Positions 28,069 to 38,600 of a stretch of DNA of 51,775 nt are shown in pieces. The notes beneath the pieces are model-generated. The model had not been told where the DNA came from. It worked only from the letters and a program-made list of their open reading frames with translations, and ran no database searches. Every line of letters starts with the position of its first letter. Positions within the stretch are counted from its first letter, which is position 1. Origin of the DNA: Acidimicrobiia bacterium (GTDB lineage Bacteria > Actinomycetota > Acidimicrobiia > Spongiisociales > UBA5794); contig DASWKR010000011.1 in assembly GCA_036396535.1 (NCBI GenBank), positions 1 to 51,775 of the forward strand. Reading direction: 5' to 3'. A program made the position numbers and the translations under genes.

Positions 28069-28506
28069 GTGCGCTACCAGATCACGTTCGATTGCACGGA
28101 TCCCGACGCGATGGCGCGATTCTGGGCAGAGGCGCTCGAATACGTCCTCGAGCCACCTCCAGACGGTCACGCCGACTGGCGCGACTACTGGCGGAGCGTC
28201 GGCATACCCGAGGACGAGCTCGACGGCGGACACGACTCGATCGTCGACCCGGCAGGTGCGGGCCCCCGGATCTGGTTCCAACGGGTTCCGGAGGCCAAGA
28301 CCGTGAAGAACCGGCTCCACTTCGACGTGCGAGTCGGTGGCGGCCGATCCGTGCCGATCGAGGAGCGAAAGCAGCGCGTCGACGCCGAGGTCGATCGCCT
28401 CTCTGCAGCAGGTGCAACAGTGATCGCCCGCCACCACTCTCCGGACGTCGATCACTACTTCGTGGCGATGCGCGATCCGGAAGGCAACGAGTTCGATGTC
28501 GTGTGA
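28069..28506 (+). CDS. VOC-superfamily (glyoxalase-like) protein
   Basis: A 145-residue protein. YQITFDCTDPDAMARFWAEALEYVLEPPPDG is the first beta-alpha-beta module of a glyoxalase-like domain and NRLHFDVRVGG...RHHSPDVDHYFVAMRDPEGNEFDVV the second, including the typical DPEGNEF end. A GTG at 28069, 2 bp after the previous stop and preceded by GGAGGGCGGG, is the only reasonable start. It belongs to the glyoxalase-like group often annotated as enzymes or resistance proteins; no specific role can be given. Confidence 0.85.
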   Translation: MRYQITFDCTDPDAMARFWAEALEYVLEPPPDGHADWRDYWRSVGIPEDELDGGHDSIVDPAGAGPRIWFQRVPEAKTVKNRLHFDVRVGGGRSVPIEERKQRVDAEVDRLSAAGATVIARHHSPDVDHYFVAMRDPEGNEFDVV

Positions 28507-28515
28507 CGGAGCGGG

Positions 28516-29511
28516 CTACCGACGATCTGACTCACGCAGCGCCGGGAGCACCTGCCGCCCGAGCAGGTCGATCGACTCGAACCAGCGGTCGTAGCTGAGG
28601 CGGGTGTCGAACACGAGGTGCTCGACACCGACCTCCTCGAAGCGGCGCGTCTGCTCGACGACCTGGTCCGGCGTTCCGGCGATGAGAGAACCCTCGATGT
28701 CGGCCACCGTCTCGAACCGGCCCGAGGGCGGCTTGACCCACCACTTGCCGCGCTGGTTGGCCCACGCCAGCAAGCCTTCGACGTTCGTTCCCGTCCAGGC
28801 GAGCTCCTCGGTGGCGGCGATCGTGGTCGGTGGAACGACGGCGACCGTCGGCATCGGCCGGCCGTTGCCGGCCACCAGTCGGCGCATCTGCTCGACCCGT
28901 TTGGCGATCGTGGCCAGGGTGGTGCGACCCGGCATCCACCCGTCGCAGTACTCGGCGGCGCGGCGCGCCGACGCCGGCGTCGAGCCGCCGTACCAGAACG
29001 GGATCGGTCCGGCCGGCTTGGGGTGGAGGGTCACGTCGGCGAAGTCGAAGTGAGCGTCGTGGTAGTGGACCGCGTCGCCGTTGAACACTGCGTCGAAGAT
29101 GCGCGCCGTCGATTCGACGAGCTCCGGCCGGAAGACGCCGCCGAGGCCGACCGCCTCGAACTCGTGGTCGAAGGTCCCGGCACCCCAGCCGGTGATGATC
29201 CGCGGCCCGACGATGTGGGTCATCGTCGCCAGTGTCAGCGCGGTCACCAGCGGGTGCCGGGTAGGTATGAGCGTGGCCGTACCGAGCGTGATCCGCTCCG
29301 TCACCGCACCCACCGCGGTGAGGACCGTCAACGGCTCGAGGAAGTCCTTGCTCGCCGACTCGAACTCGCCGTGCGGCTCGAACAGCAGGTGGTCCCGCAC
29401 CCACACCGAGTCGAATCCGTGTTCTTCTGCCCGCCGGGCGCCTTCGAGGATGGCGTCCTTGGCTGCGTGCTCGCCGAAGTGGGGGAGCAGCAGGCCGAAC
29501 TTCATCGCCAT
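28516..29511 (-). CDS. LLM-class (luciferase-like, probably F420-dependent) oxidoreductase
   Basis: A 331-residue TIM-barrel flavin/F420 oxidoreductase. MKFGLLLPHFGEHAAKDAILEGARRAEEHGFDSVWVRDHL, ITLGTATLIPTRHPLVTALTLATM and ITGWGAGTFDHEFEAVG are standard for the family, as is PFWYGGSTPASARRAAEYCDGWMPG. Actinobacterial members commonly use F420, but FMN cannot be excluded. The ATG at 29511 is preceded by GAGGAG and lies 1 bp after the stop of the dihydroorotase-like gene, so the two are coupled. It is convergent with the VOC gene. Confidence 0.9.
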   Translation of the reverse strand: MAMKFGLLLPHFGEHAAKDAILEGARRAEEHGFDSVWVRDHLLFEPHGEFESASKDFLEPLTVLTAVGAVTERITLGTATLIPTRHPLVTALTLATMTHIVGPRIITGWGAGTFDHEFEAVGLGGVFRPELVESTARIFDAVFNGDAVHYHDAHFDFADVTLHPKPAGPIPFWYGGSTPASARRAAEYCDGWMPGRTTLATIAKRVEQMRRLVAGNGRPMPTVAVVPPTTIAATEELAWTGTNVEGLLAWANQRGKWWVKPPSGRFETVADIEGSLIAGTPDQVVEQTRRFEEVGVEHLVFDTRLSYDRWFESIDLLGRQVLPALRESDRR

Positions 29512-29512
29512 G

Positions 29513-30889
29513 TCACTCCTCGCCCCTCCCTGGTTGCACCAGCCTCCCGTGGCCGGGCTCCCCGACGACGCGGCCCTCCGCCCACACGTCGGCGCCGCGC
29601 ACCAGCGTCCGCTTGACCGCGCCCCTGATGCGCCGCCCGTGATACGGCGTCCACCCGATCTTCGACAGGACCGTCTCGTTCGTGATCGTCCACTCCTCGT
29701 CGAGGTCGACCAGGGTGACGTCGGCGTCTGCGCCGACACGTAGGGCACCTTTCCTGCGCAAATCGAACACCCTGGCCGGAGCGGCGCTCACCAAGTCGAC
29801 GACCCGCTCGAGAGAGAGCTTGCCGCGATGGAAGGCGTCGATCATCAGCGGGAGCTGGTACTGGACGCCCGGCGTGCCGGTGTGCGCCGCCCATGCATCT
29901 GACCACCCGACCTCCTTCTCGTCTCGGGTGTGCGGGGCGTGGTCGGAGGCGAGCATGTCGACGACACCGCCCTCGAGGGCGTCCCACAGTGCCTCCCGAT
30001 GATGGTCGGCGACGTAGTAGGACAGGACGTACGAGCCCTGCTCTTCGATGTCCTCCATCCTCCCGAGGAACAAAGCCCAATGGTTCACCTCACTGCTGAC
30101 GTCGATGCCCCTGGCTCTCGCCGCCGCCAGCATCTCGACCTGCCTGGTCGTCTGCACGTGGACGATGTGGAGCTTGCATCCCGTCGCCTCCGCCAGCCTG
30201 AGGAGCAATGCCGTGGCCGTGTCCCAGATGAGGCCGTCGTCGACAGCGAGCGTCCTTCCATATGCCTGGGGACTACGGTCGCCTGCCGCCCAGTACTCCT
30301 GTTCGACGACGTCCATGATCGACTGGTCGTGTGGGTGGACCATGAGGCGGAGCCCCGTCGCCGCCACCGCCTTCATGGCTCGGTAGAGGTCACCGTGGTC
30401 ATGCACACCGATCGCAGCAGGATGCGGATAGCTCCGCCCGGTGTCGACGACCATGTAGATCTTGAAGGCGGCGATGCCGTGCTCCGCCATCGCCGGGATC
30501 TCGCCCACGAGCTTGGCTGCCGGGTTGTGGTTGTAGTCGACGATGCTCCTGGCGGCGTACAGGTCGAGGACGGACGCCAGGTCTCCCTCCGTCATCGTCG
30601 GTGGGTCGAGGTTCGGCATGCCGAAGATGGTGGTGTATCCGCCGGCTGCGGCGGCCGACGTGCAGGTGACGAGGTCCTCCTTGTGCGTGTAGCCGGGCTC
30701 GCGGGTGTGGACGTGCACGTCGATGGCGCCCGGGATCGCCGTGAGCCCGGCGGCACCGATCGTGTCCGCCTCCCTCGGCCCTGCGCCGGGCGAGACCAGG
30801 CCGGCGATCGTCTCACCTTCGACCACGATGTCGAGGGGGCGCATCGCTCCGTCGACGAACACGTCGGCTCCTGTGATGACCCTGGTCAT
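29513..30889 (-). CDS. Dihydroorotase/allantoinase-type cyclic amidohydrolase
   Basis: A 458-residue TIM-barrel amidohydrolase. IDVHVHTREPGYTHKEDL contains the HxH metal ligands (His59, His61) and the dihydroorotase-like REPG segment; AAFKIYM carries the probable carboxylated Lys143; VHPHDQ and LHIVHVQ supply histidines and LASDHAPHT the catalytic Asp. It may open a hydantoin, allantoin or dihydropyrimidine-type ring. No other pyrimidine or allantoin genes are nearby, so I do not assign a symbol. It overlaps the alpha/beta-fold gene upstream (ATGA) and the LLM oxidoreductase follows, which suggests a small catabolic operon. Confidence 0.9.
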   Translation of the reverse strand: MTRVITGADVFVDGAMRPLDIVVEGETIAGLVSPGAGPREADTIGAAGLTAIPGAIDVHVHTREPGYTHKEDLVTCTSAAAAGGYTTIFGMPNLDPPTMTEGDLASVLDLYAARSIVDYNHNPAAKLVGEIPAMAEHGIAAFKIYMVVDTGRSYPHPAAIGVHDHGDLYRAMKAVAATGLRLMVHPHDQSIMDVVEQEYWAAGDRSPQAYGRTLAVDDGLIWDTATALLLRLAEATGCKLHIVHVQTTRQVEMLAAARARGIDVSSEVNHWALFLGRMEDIEEQGSYVLSYYVADHHREALWDALEGGVVDMLASDHAPHTRDEKEVGWSDAWAAHTGTPGVQYQLPLMIDAFHRGKLSLERVVDLVSAAPARVFDLRRKGALRVGADADVTLVDLDEEWTITNETVLSKIGWTPYHGRRIRGAVKRTLVRGADVWAEGRVVGEPGHGRLVQPGRGEE

Positions 30890-31803
30890 GCACCGACGTC
30901 CACGACTCGCGAGCCGCTCGGTGCAGCGCCGGTCGTGAGGCATGCTTCGAACCACTCCACGATGAGGGGGATCACCACGGCGCCGTACTCGGCGTAGGCG
31001 GCGTAATGGGTCGTGCGATGCTGCATGATGAGTCGCTTCGGCTCCGGTGCCGCCTCATATATCGCGACGGCGTGGTCGGTCGGCGTCACGGCGTCCGCGG
31101 CGACGGCGACGACCAAGAGGTTGCGGGCGCGGCCGGCCATCTCGATCGGACGGTAGGCGATGATCTCGTCCGCCGCCGCCAGTGGCACCCGGGACGGGAC
31201 CCGCCCGTCGACGTCGGCCTTGACGCTCGTCGCCCGGCGCTCCGCCGTCGGAACCATGATCTCCTCGCGGGGATGCACCAAAGCCCCCCGGCCTTGGAGC
31301 ACGCGAGCCGTCCGATCCTCGGCCAGCCGCTCCAGGAACGCATCCCAGTCGGCCGCCGATCGCATGCGGCGCAGCCAATCCTCGCCGTCGGCGACGGGGA
31401 CCTGGCTGACACAGCAGCGGACCCGCTCGTCGGCTGCGGCCAAGAGGACGGCGTTGCCTCCACCGGTCCCGCCGGAGCCGAAGACCCCGATGCGCTGTGG
31501 GTCGACGTCGGGCCTCGTCGTGAGGTAGGTCACCGCGTTGCGCAGGTCGTCGACCTGCATCCGCAGCGAGAGCGCGCCCCGGTCCCCTCCCGAGTCGCCG
31601 AACCCGCGGTAGTCGAACACGAGCACCGCGAACCCTGCCTCGGTGAGCGATTCGTGGTAGGGCACGTACAACCGGGCGTCCTTGAGACCCAGCCAGCCCG
31701 GGCCCTGGACGATCCCGGGCCACGGACCGTCTTGGACCGGCACACGGAGGATTCCGGAGACGCGGGTGCCCTCGGAGAAGAACTCGACGGTCGACTCTCT
31801 CAC
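30886..31803 (-). CDS. Alpha/beta-hydrolase-fold protein with an atypical nucleophile elbow
   Basis: A 305-residue protein resembling dienelactone-hydrolase/acyl-peptidase-like proteins: GPGWLGLKDARLYVPYHESLTEAGFAVLVFDYRGFGDSGG and RMQVDDLRNAVTYL are typical, and VSQVPVADGEDWL follows the elbow as in this subfamily. The elbow reads GVFGSGGTGGGN (Gly109 to Asn117), with no serine or cysteine at the G-x-S-x-G position; only Ser110 and Thr113 lie nearby. It may therefore be a non-catalytic member or use another nucleophile. Both ends are in operon context: ATGA overlap with the dihydroorotase-like gene and about 90 bp from ppdK. Confidence 0.8.
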   Translation of the reverse strand: MRESTVEFFSEGTRVSGILRVPVQDGPWPGIVQGPGWLGLKDARLYVPYHESLTEAGFAVLVFDYRGFGDSGGDRGALSLRMQVDDLRNAVTYLTTRPDVDPQRIGVFGSGGTGGGNAVLLAAADERVRCCVSQVPVADGEDWLRRMRSAADWDAFLERLAEDRTARVLQGRGALVHPREEIMVPTAERRATSVKADVDGRVPSRVPLAAADEIIAYRPIEMAGRARNLLVVAVAADAVTPTDHAVAIYEAAPEPKRLIMQHRTTHYAAYAEYGAVVIPLIVEWFEACLTTGAAPSGSRVVDVGA

Positions 31804-31893
31804 GGTTCCCTTCGAGGACGCGGCGCGGGCGTCAACCTAACGCGGTGCCACGCACTCGAACCACAGAGCAGATCCGCCGGTGGTCCTCGTCGG

Positions 31894-34602
31894 TCAGGAC
31901 ACGTCGGCCATGGCGGCATGGGCTGCCGCCAGGCGGGCAACCGGCACCCGGAGGGGAGAGCAGCTCACGTAGTCGAGCCCGTACCCGTGACAGAGGGCGA
32001 TCGACTTGGGATCACCGCCGTGCTCGCCGCATATGCCGACCTCGATCTCGGGCCTCGTCGCCCTGCCCGCCGCCACGGCGGATCGGATGAGCGTCCCGAC
32101 CCCGGCATCGTCGAGCGTCGCGAACGGGTTCTCGCCGAGGATCCCGAGCGACACGTAGTTCATCAGGAACGAGGCCTCGGCGTCGTCGCGGCTGATGGCG
32201 AACGTCGTCTGCGTCAAGTCGTTGGTGCCGAAGCTGAAGAACTCGGCGACGGTCGCCAGCGCCCCGGCGGTGAGCGCGGCCCGAGGGGTCTCGATCATCG
32301 TCCCGATCATGAACGGGATCGTGATGCCGCGCTCGTCGAAGACGGCGGCCGCCTCTTCCCGAAGGATGGCGGCGACCCATTCGAGCTCGCCCCTGTCGAT
32401 CGAGAGCGGGATCATGACCTCTGGCTTGACGACCACTCCTGCCGCGGCGGCGTCGCACGCCGCCTCGGCGATCGCTCTCATCTGCATCCTCGTCAGCTCG
32501 GGCATCACGATCGAGAGGCGGACCCCGCGCAGACCGAGCATCGGGTTCGTCTCACGGAGGCGCTCCACCGCCACCTTGAGGTGCTCGGAGTGCTCGAGCT
32601 CGGCGAGCGTCGTGTCGAGGTCCTCGAGCGAGGTCGCGATCCTGAGACGGATCTTCCTGTCTGCGACCTCGCTCACGAGCTGCTCCCACCCGGGGAGGAA
32701 CTCGTGGAGCGGCGGATCCATGAGGCGGATGACCACCGGAAGCCCGTCCATCGCCTCGAAGAGCCCCCGGAAGTCGTCGCGCTGCATGGGCAGGAGCTCG
32801 GCGAGCGCTTCGGCGCGCTCGGCAGGCGACGTCGCCATGATCATCCTCTGCACGATCGGCAGCCGGTCCGCCTCGAAGAACATGTGCTCGGTGCGGCACA
32901 GTCCGATCCCGTGGGCGCCGTACTCCCTTGCCCTCCTGGCATCGGCCGGGTAGTCGGCGTTGGCGCGAACGTCGAGGCGGCGCAGCTCGTCGGCCCACTC
33001 GAGCAGCGTCACGAGCCAGCGGTCGGCGAGATCGGGCACGTACGTCTCGAGCTGGCCGAGAAACACCTCGCCGGTGTTCCCGTCGATAGAGATCCACTCT
33101 CCCTCGCTGATCGTCTTCCCGTCGACGTGCATCACATGGTCGGAGGGCTCGATCGTGAGCTCCGCCATCCCGACCACGGCGGGCTTGCCGAACTGCCTGG
33201 CAACCAGGGCGGCGTGGCTGGTGCGGCCCCCCCGACTCGTCAGGATCCCCTCTGACGCGATCATCCCATGCACGTCGTCCGGCTTGGTCTCGGGGCGCGC
33301 CAGCAGCACGCGGCGCCCCTCGGCGTGCCAGCGCTGCGCCAGGTCGGGGTCGAACGCCACGACCCCGACTGCGGCGCCTGGTGACACGTTCAGGCCCCGG
33401 CCGAGCAGCCGTCCTTCGACGAGCGACGCCTGCCTTGCGTCGCTGCTCAGTTGCGGATGGAGGAAGAAGTCGACCTGTTCGGGGGTCACTCGTCGCACCG
33501 CCCGGTCGCGGCTGATGAGGCCCTCTTGCGCCATGTCGACCGCGATGCGGACCGCCGCCTGGGCGGTTCGCTTGCTGTCGCGGGTCTGCAGGAGCCAGAA
33601 GCGGCCCTGCTCGACGGTGAACTCCATGTCCTGCATGTCGCCGTAGTGACGCTCGAGCTTGGCCGCGATGGCGGCCAGCTCGTCGTAGACCGCAGGCATC
33701 TCCTTGCGCAGCGCACCCAAGTCCTTGGTGGCCCTGATGCCGGCAACCACGTCCTCGCCCTGGGCGTTCACCAGGTAGTCCCCCTCGAGGCGCGGCTCTC
33801 CGGTGGCGCCGTCACGCGACATGGCCACTCCGGTAGCCGAATCCTCGCCGAGGTTGCCGAACACCATCGCCTGGATGTTGACGGCGGTTCCGAGGTCGTG
33901 TGCGATGCCGGCCGCGTTCCTGTAATCCACCGCCCGCTTGCCGTTCCACGACCGGAAAACCGCCTCCACCGCCAGCCGCAACTGCTCCCTCGGCTCGTCC
34001 GGGAAGGCGGTGGCGATCCTTCTGAACCGCATCGCCGCCTCGCTCAGGTCTTCGGTGCTCAGGCCGGTGTCGGAGGTCACGCCACGGCGGGCACGCAGCT
34101 CCGCCAGCACCTGCTCGAAGAGCTCGTCCTTGTGCCCGAGCACGACGGAGCCGAACATCTGGATGAGGCGCCGGTACGAGTCGTACGCGAAGTGCTCGTC
34201 GCCGCTCTCTGCGATCAGGCCCGTGACGACTTCCTCGTTGAGCCCGATGTTGAGAACCGTGTCCATCATCCCCGGCATCGAGAACTTGGCGCCCGACCGG
34301 CAGGAGAGCAACAAGGGGCGGTCCTGGTCCCCGAAGCGCCTGCCGGTCCTCTCCTCCACGTCGGCGAGGGCAGCTGCGATCTGGTCGTCGAGGCCTTCAG
34401 GGAACTGCAGGCCGGCCTCCAAGTACGCGTTGCACGCCTCGGTCGTCACGGTGAACCCCGGCGGAACAGGAACCCCGAGCCGGGACATGTCGCCGAGGTT
34501 GGCGCCCTTGCCGCCGAGAAGGCCGCGCACCGCGTCCCACTCGCCTCCTACGGACTGCTCGGCCTCGTCGACCTCGTCGAATCGATAGACCCATCTCTTC
34601 AT
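31894..34602 (-). CDS. ppdK: Pyruvate, phosphate dikinase
   Basis: A 902-residue enzyme interconverting pyruvate, ATP and Pi with PEP, AMP and PPi. The N-terminal ATP-grasp domain begins GLLGGKGANLGDMSRLGVPVPPGFTVTTEAC; the phosphohistidine swivel carries the catalytic His in GGRTSHAA; the C-terminal PEP/pyruvate barrel has LCRTEHMF, GTNDLTQTTF and CGEHGGDP with the catalytic Cys. Length matches the family. It lies 13 bp after the dihydroorotate-dehydrogenase-like gene and downstream of nifJ, so the operon links acetyl-CoA, pyruvate and PEP. Confidence 0.97.
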   Translation of the reverse strand: MKRWVYRFDEVDEAEQSVGGEWDAVRGLLGGKGANLGDMSRLGVPVPPGFTVTTEACNAYLEAGLQFPEGLDDQIAAALADVEERTGRRFGDQDRPLLLSCRSGAKFSMPGMMDTVLNIGLNEEVVTGLIAESGDEHFAYDSYRRLIQMFGSVVLGHKDELFEQVLAELRARRGVTSDTGLSTEDLSEAAMRFRRIATAFPDEPREQLRLAVEAVFRSWNGKRAVDYRNAAGIAHDLGTAVNIQAMVFGNLGEDSATGVAMSRDGATGEPRLEGDYLVNAQGEDVVAGIRATKDLGALRKEMPAVYDELAAIAAKLERHYGDMQDMEFTVEQGRFWLLQTRDSKRTAQAAVRIAVDMAQEGLISRDRAVRRVTPEQVDFFLHPQLSSDARQASLVEGRLLGRGLNVSPGAAVGVVAFDPDLAQRWHAEGRRVLLARPETKPDDVHGMIASEGILTSRGGRTSHAALVARQFGKPAVVGMAELTIEPSDHVMHVDGKTISEGEWISIDGNTGEVFLGQLETYVPDLADRWLVTLLEWADELRRLDVRANADYPADARRAREYGAHGIGLCRTEHMFFEADRLPIVQRMIMATSPAERAEALAELLPMQRDDFRGLFEAMDGLPVVIRLMDPPLHEFLPGWEQLVSEVADRKIRLRIATSLEDLDTTLAELEHSEHLKVAVERLRETNPMLGLRGVRLSIVMPELTRMQMRAIAEAACDAAAAGVVVKPEVMIPLSIDRGELEWVAAILREEAAAVFDERGITIPFMIGTMIETPRAALTAGALATVAEFFSFGTNDLTQTTFAISRDDAEASFLMNYVSLGILGENPFATLDDAGVGTLIRSAVAAGRATRPEIEVGICGEHGGDPKSIALCHGYGLDYVSCSPLRVPVARLAAAHAAMADVS

Positions 34603-34615
34603 GTGTTGCCTCGGG

Positions 34616-35620
34616 TCATTGCGGAACGAATGTGACGAGCGCCTTCATGTAGTTTGCCCGCTCGAAGGCGCTCGGGTCGGGGCTCGCCTGCTGGCTCAGG
34701 CTTCCCTTCATCTGCTCGACGGCGTCGTAGCCGTTCGCCGAGAGCCACGCCAGGAGCTCGCGGCGCATCGTCCTGACGTGGCCTGGGCCGTGGCGGAGCA
34801 GTGCAGAGGCCGACATCGCGACGTCTCCTCCGACGAGAAGCACCTTGACGACGTCGTCTGCCGAGTGCACACCCGTGGTTGCAGCCAGGGACACGTCGAG
34901 CCGTCCGTGCAGGATCCCGATCCACGTGAGAGGCAGCCGTAGCTCCGTCGACGTCGAGAGCAAGAGGTTTGGCCTCACGTCGAGGGCACCGAGGTCGACG
35001 TCCGGCTGGTAGAAGCGATTGAACAGCACGAGCCCATCCGCACCGGCGGCGGCGAGTCGCGCCGCGAACTCGGCGAACGACGAGTAGAACGGGCCGACCT
35101 TGACGGCGAGTGGGATGGCGACGCTCTTGCGCACCGACTCGACCATGGCGAGGTGCTCGGCTTCGACCACCGACCCGCTCCTGGCGGCGTCGGCGGCGAC
35201 TTGGTAGATGTTGAGCTCGAGGGCGTCTGCGCCGGCGTGCTCGATGCGCTCGGCGTACGCAACCCATCCTCCCGGCGAGACGCCGTTCAGGCTGCCGATC
35301 ACAGGGATCCGCAACTGGCGCTTGGCGAGCCGCAGCACGTTCAGGTACGACTCCGAGCCGGTGTTGTACTGGAGCATCTCGGGAAGGTGTCCGCCGGAGA
35401 ACTCCGGGGAGAAGTCGGCTCCGAAGTCCGCAACGTCGGCCACTGCGAGGGCGTCGTGGACGATCTGCTCCTCGAACAGGGAAGGCAGCACTGCCGCAGC
35501 GATGCCTGCTTCCTCCAGCGCCAGCAGCGTCTCGATGTCTCCCGTCAGCGGCGAGGCGGAGGCCACGAGCGGACTGGCGAGCTCCAGGCCGAGGTACCGG
35601 GTCGTGAGGTCGACCGTCAT
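34616..35620 (-). CDS. Dihydroorotate-dehydrogenase-like protein linked to nifJ
   Basis: A 334-residue FMN-binding-type TIM barrel. MTVDLTTRYLGLELASPLVASASPLTG is the standard N-terminus, with PVIGSLNGVSPGGWV, IPLAVKVGPFYSSFAEFAARLAAAGADGLVLFNRFY and TTGVHSADDVVKVLLVGGDVAMSASALL in the expected places. Proteins of this group are regularly found beside pyruvate:ferredoxin oxidoreductase and are not the pyrimidine enzyme; function is unproven. The ATG at 35620 overlaps the nifJ stop (ATGA). The longer open frame upstream is the shadow of nifJ. Confidence 0.9.
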   Translation of the reverse strand: MTVDLTTRYLGLELASPLVASASPLTGDIETLLALEEAGIAAAVLPSLFEEQIVHDALAVADVADFGADFSPEFSGGHLPEMLQYNTGSESYLNVLRLAKRQLRIPVIGSLNGVSPGGWVAYAERIEHAGADALELNIYQVAADAARSGSVVEAEHLAMVESVRKSVAIPLAVKVGPFYSSFAEFAARLAAAGADGLVLFNRFYQPDVDLGALDVRPNLLLSTSTELRLPLTWIGILHGRLDVSLAATTGVHSADDVVKVLLVGGDVAMSASALLRHGPGHVRTMRRELLAWLSANGYDAVEQMKGSLSQQASPDPSAFERANYMKALVTFVPQ

Positions 35621-38600
35621 TCCTCGGCCTCCGCGTATACGGCCGTGCGGTGGATGTCGACCATCTGCTCGTAGAGCTGCCAGCGGTCGTCGATGTCCTG
35701 CTGAGCGCGCTCCATCAGATGCTCGGCATGGTGAGGGTTCGATCGGGCGAGCATCGCGAACCGGGCCTCGCTGGCGGCGTACTCGGCGAAGCGCATGGCG
35801 GACTTGCGGCTGTCGAGGCGCAGGCCCGGGTCGCCGGCGGCCTCCGCTCGCGGGTCGTAGCGGTAGAGCGGCCAGTACCCGCACTCGGCCGCCGCTTTCT
35901 GGTGCTGCATCATCGTGCTCATCTCGAGGCCATGGGCGATGCACGGGCTGAAGGCGATGATCAGCGAGGGTCCCGGGTACGACTCGGCCTCGGTGAACGC
36001 CTTCACGACTTGTGTCATGTTGGCGCCCATGGCCACCTGGGCGACGTAGACGTTCCCGTACGCCTGGGCGATCATCCCGAGGTCCTTCTTGCCGGTTGCC
36101 TTCCCGGCAGAGGCGAACTTGGCGACCGCGGCGCGCGGCGTCGCTTTCGAGGCCTGGCCGCCGGTGTTCGAGTACACCTCGGTGTCGAGCACGAGGATGT
36201 TGACGTCCCGTCCTGAGGCGAGCACGTGGTCGAGGCCTCCGAACCCGATGTCGTACGCCCACCCGTCGCCGCCCACGATCCACACGCTCGTGCTCACCAG
36301 GCTGTCGGCGATCTGCTCGAGTGTCCTGGCGCGCCCGTCATCGATGCCGGCGAGACACTCCCTGAGGGCGCCGACCCGTCGGCGCTGCTCGGCGATGCCC
36401 GCTTCGCTCGTCTGGTCGGCGTCGAGGAGCTCCGCTGCGATGTCCCCGATGCGGTCGGCGAGGGCTTCCACGAGATGCTGCGCCGCCTGGGTCCTCTCGT
36501 CGATGGCGAGCCGCATCCCGAGGCCGAACTCGGCGTTGTCCTCGAAGAGCGAGTTCGACCACGCCGGCCCGCGGCCCTCACCGTCGACCGCCCACGGGGT
36601 GGTCGGCAGGTTGCCGCCGTAGATGGATGAGCAGCCGGTGGCGTTGGCGACCACGGCTCGGTCTCCGTAGAGCTGGCTGAGGAGCTTGAGGTACGGGGTC
36701 TCCCCGCAGCCCGCGCACGCCCCCGAGAACTCGAACAGCGGCTCGAGTAGCTGAGAGCCCTTGATGCTGGCGACATCGAGCGTCGTCCTGTCGTGGGGAG
36801 CGATCTCGAGGAAGTAGTCGAAGGACCGGCGGGTGACGGCGAGGGTCGGGTCTTTGGGCGCCATGTCGATCGCCTTGTGGGCGGCCACCTCCTTGCTGCG
36901 GGCCGGGCATATGTCGACACAGACGCCGCAGCCCGTGCAGTCGTCGGGAGCCACTTGGATCGTCATCGCCATGCCTGCGAAGTCCTTGGACTTCCACAGC
37001 TTCGACTGGAACCCGTCGGGGGCGTCCTCTATCGCCGACGGGTCGTATACCTTCATGCGGATCGCAGCATGGGGGCAGACGAGGGCGCACCGCCCGCAAT
37101 CGATGCAGATCTCGGGATCCCACATCGGGATCTCGGTTGCGATCGAGCGCTTCTCGAAGCGAGACGTCGCCGTCGGGAAGGTCCCGTCGACCGGGAAGGC
37201 GCTGACCGGGAGGTCGTCGCCGCGACCGGCGAGGATGACTCCCGTGACCTTGGCGACGAAGTCCGGGACGTCCTCCGGCACGGCGGCACGGATGTGCAGC
37301 GCGGTCGTCGCCTCTGCGGGCACGGGAACCTCTTGCATGGCGTCGATCGCTGCGTCGACCGCTGCGAAGTTGCGTTCGAGCACGACGTCGCCGAATCGCC
37401 CGTATGCCTTCTCGATGGACGCCTTGATCGCGCCGGTCGCCTCCGATCCCGGGACGAGGTCGGTGAGGGCGAAGAAGCAGGTCTGCAGGACCGTGTTGAC
37501 ACGCTTGCCGAGCCCTGCCGTGGTGGCGACCTCGTCTGCATCGATGACGAAGAAGCGAAGCTTCTTGTCGACGATGTGGTGTTGGGTCTCCCGAGGGATC
37601 CTGCTCCAGACGGCGGAGGCCTCGAACGGGGAGTTCAGGAGGAACGTGGCGCCCGGGGCGGCGTGCTCGAGCACGTCGATCTTCTCGAGGATGCCGAAGT
37701 TGTGGCACGCCACGAAGTCCGCCTCGTCGACGAGGTACGTCGACGTGATCGGACGAGGCGAGAACCGCAGGTGAGAAACGGTCATCGCCCCGGATTTCTT
37801 CGAGTCGTACACGAAGTAGCCCTGGGCGTGCCCGCCCCCGCGGGCGCCGACGATCTTGGCCGTGCTCTTGTTGGCGCCGACCGTGCCGTCGCTGCCGAGC
37901 CCGAAGAACAGTCCCCGGAAGACGTCATCGGGCTCGCGCCACTCGGCCGTGACCGGAAGCGACCGTTTGGTGACGTCGTCCGTGATGCCGACGGTGGCGT
38001 GGCGGATCGGCGCAGGCTTGGCCAGCTCTTCGAGGACCGTGAGGGCGTGTGCCGGGGTGAACTCCTTCGAGGAGAGGCCGTAGCGAACCCCGATCGCCTC
38101 GACGTCTCGTCGGCCGTGCTCTGAGAGCGCCGCGACCACGTCGAGGTAGAGCGGATCACCGACCGCGCCCGGCTCTTTGGTTCGGTCGAGCACGGCGATC
38201 GAGCGGGCCGTCTCCGGCAAGGCGGCGAGGAAGGCGTCGCCCGCGAATGGCCGGTAGAGCCTCACGACGATGACGCCGACCTTCTCGTCCCGGGAGGTGA
38301 GATGGTCGACGGCTTCGGTCGCCGCTCCGGCGGCGCTCCCCATCACGACGAGCACCCTCTCGGCGTCGGCGACGCCGTGGTAGTCGAACAAGCGGTAGCG
38401 ACGCCCCGTGTGCTCGGCCAGCCGGTCCATCACCGAAGCCACGATCGCCGGAGTCGCGTCCGTGAACGAGTTGGCTGCTTCGCGGCTCTGGAAGAAGACA
38501 TCGGGGTTCTGGGCCGTGCCGCGCAGCACGGGGCGGTTCGGGTCGAGCGATCGCATGCGGTGAGCGGAGACGAGCCGGTCGTCGACCATCGCCCGGATCA

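Noticed and set aside
31006-33255. Very long plus-strand open frame (749 codons)
   Set aside because: It lies antisense to the alpha/beta-fold gene and ppdK, has an unnatural Arg/Gly/Val-rich composition and arises from the high third-position GC of the real genes.
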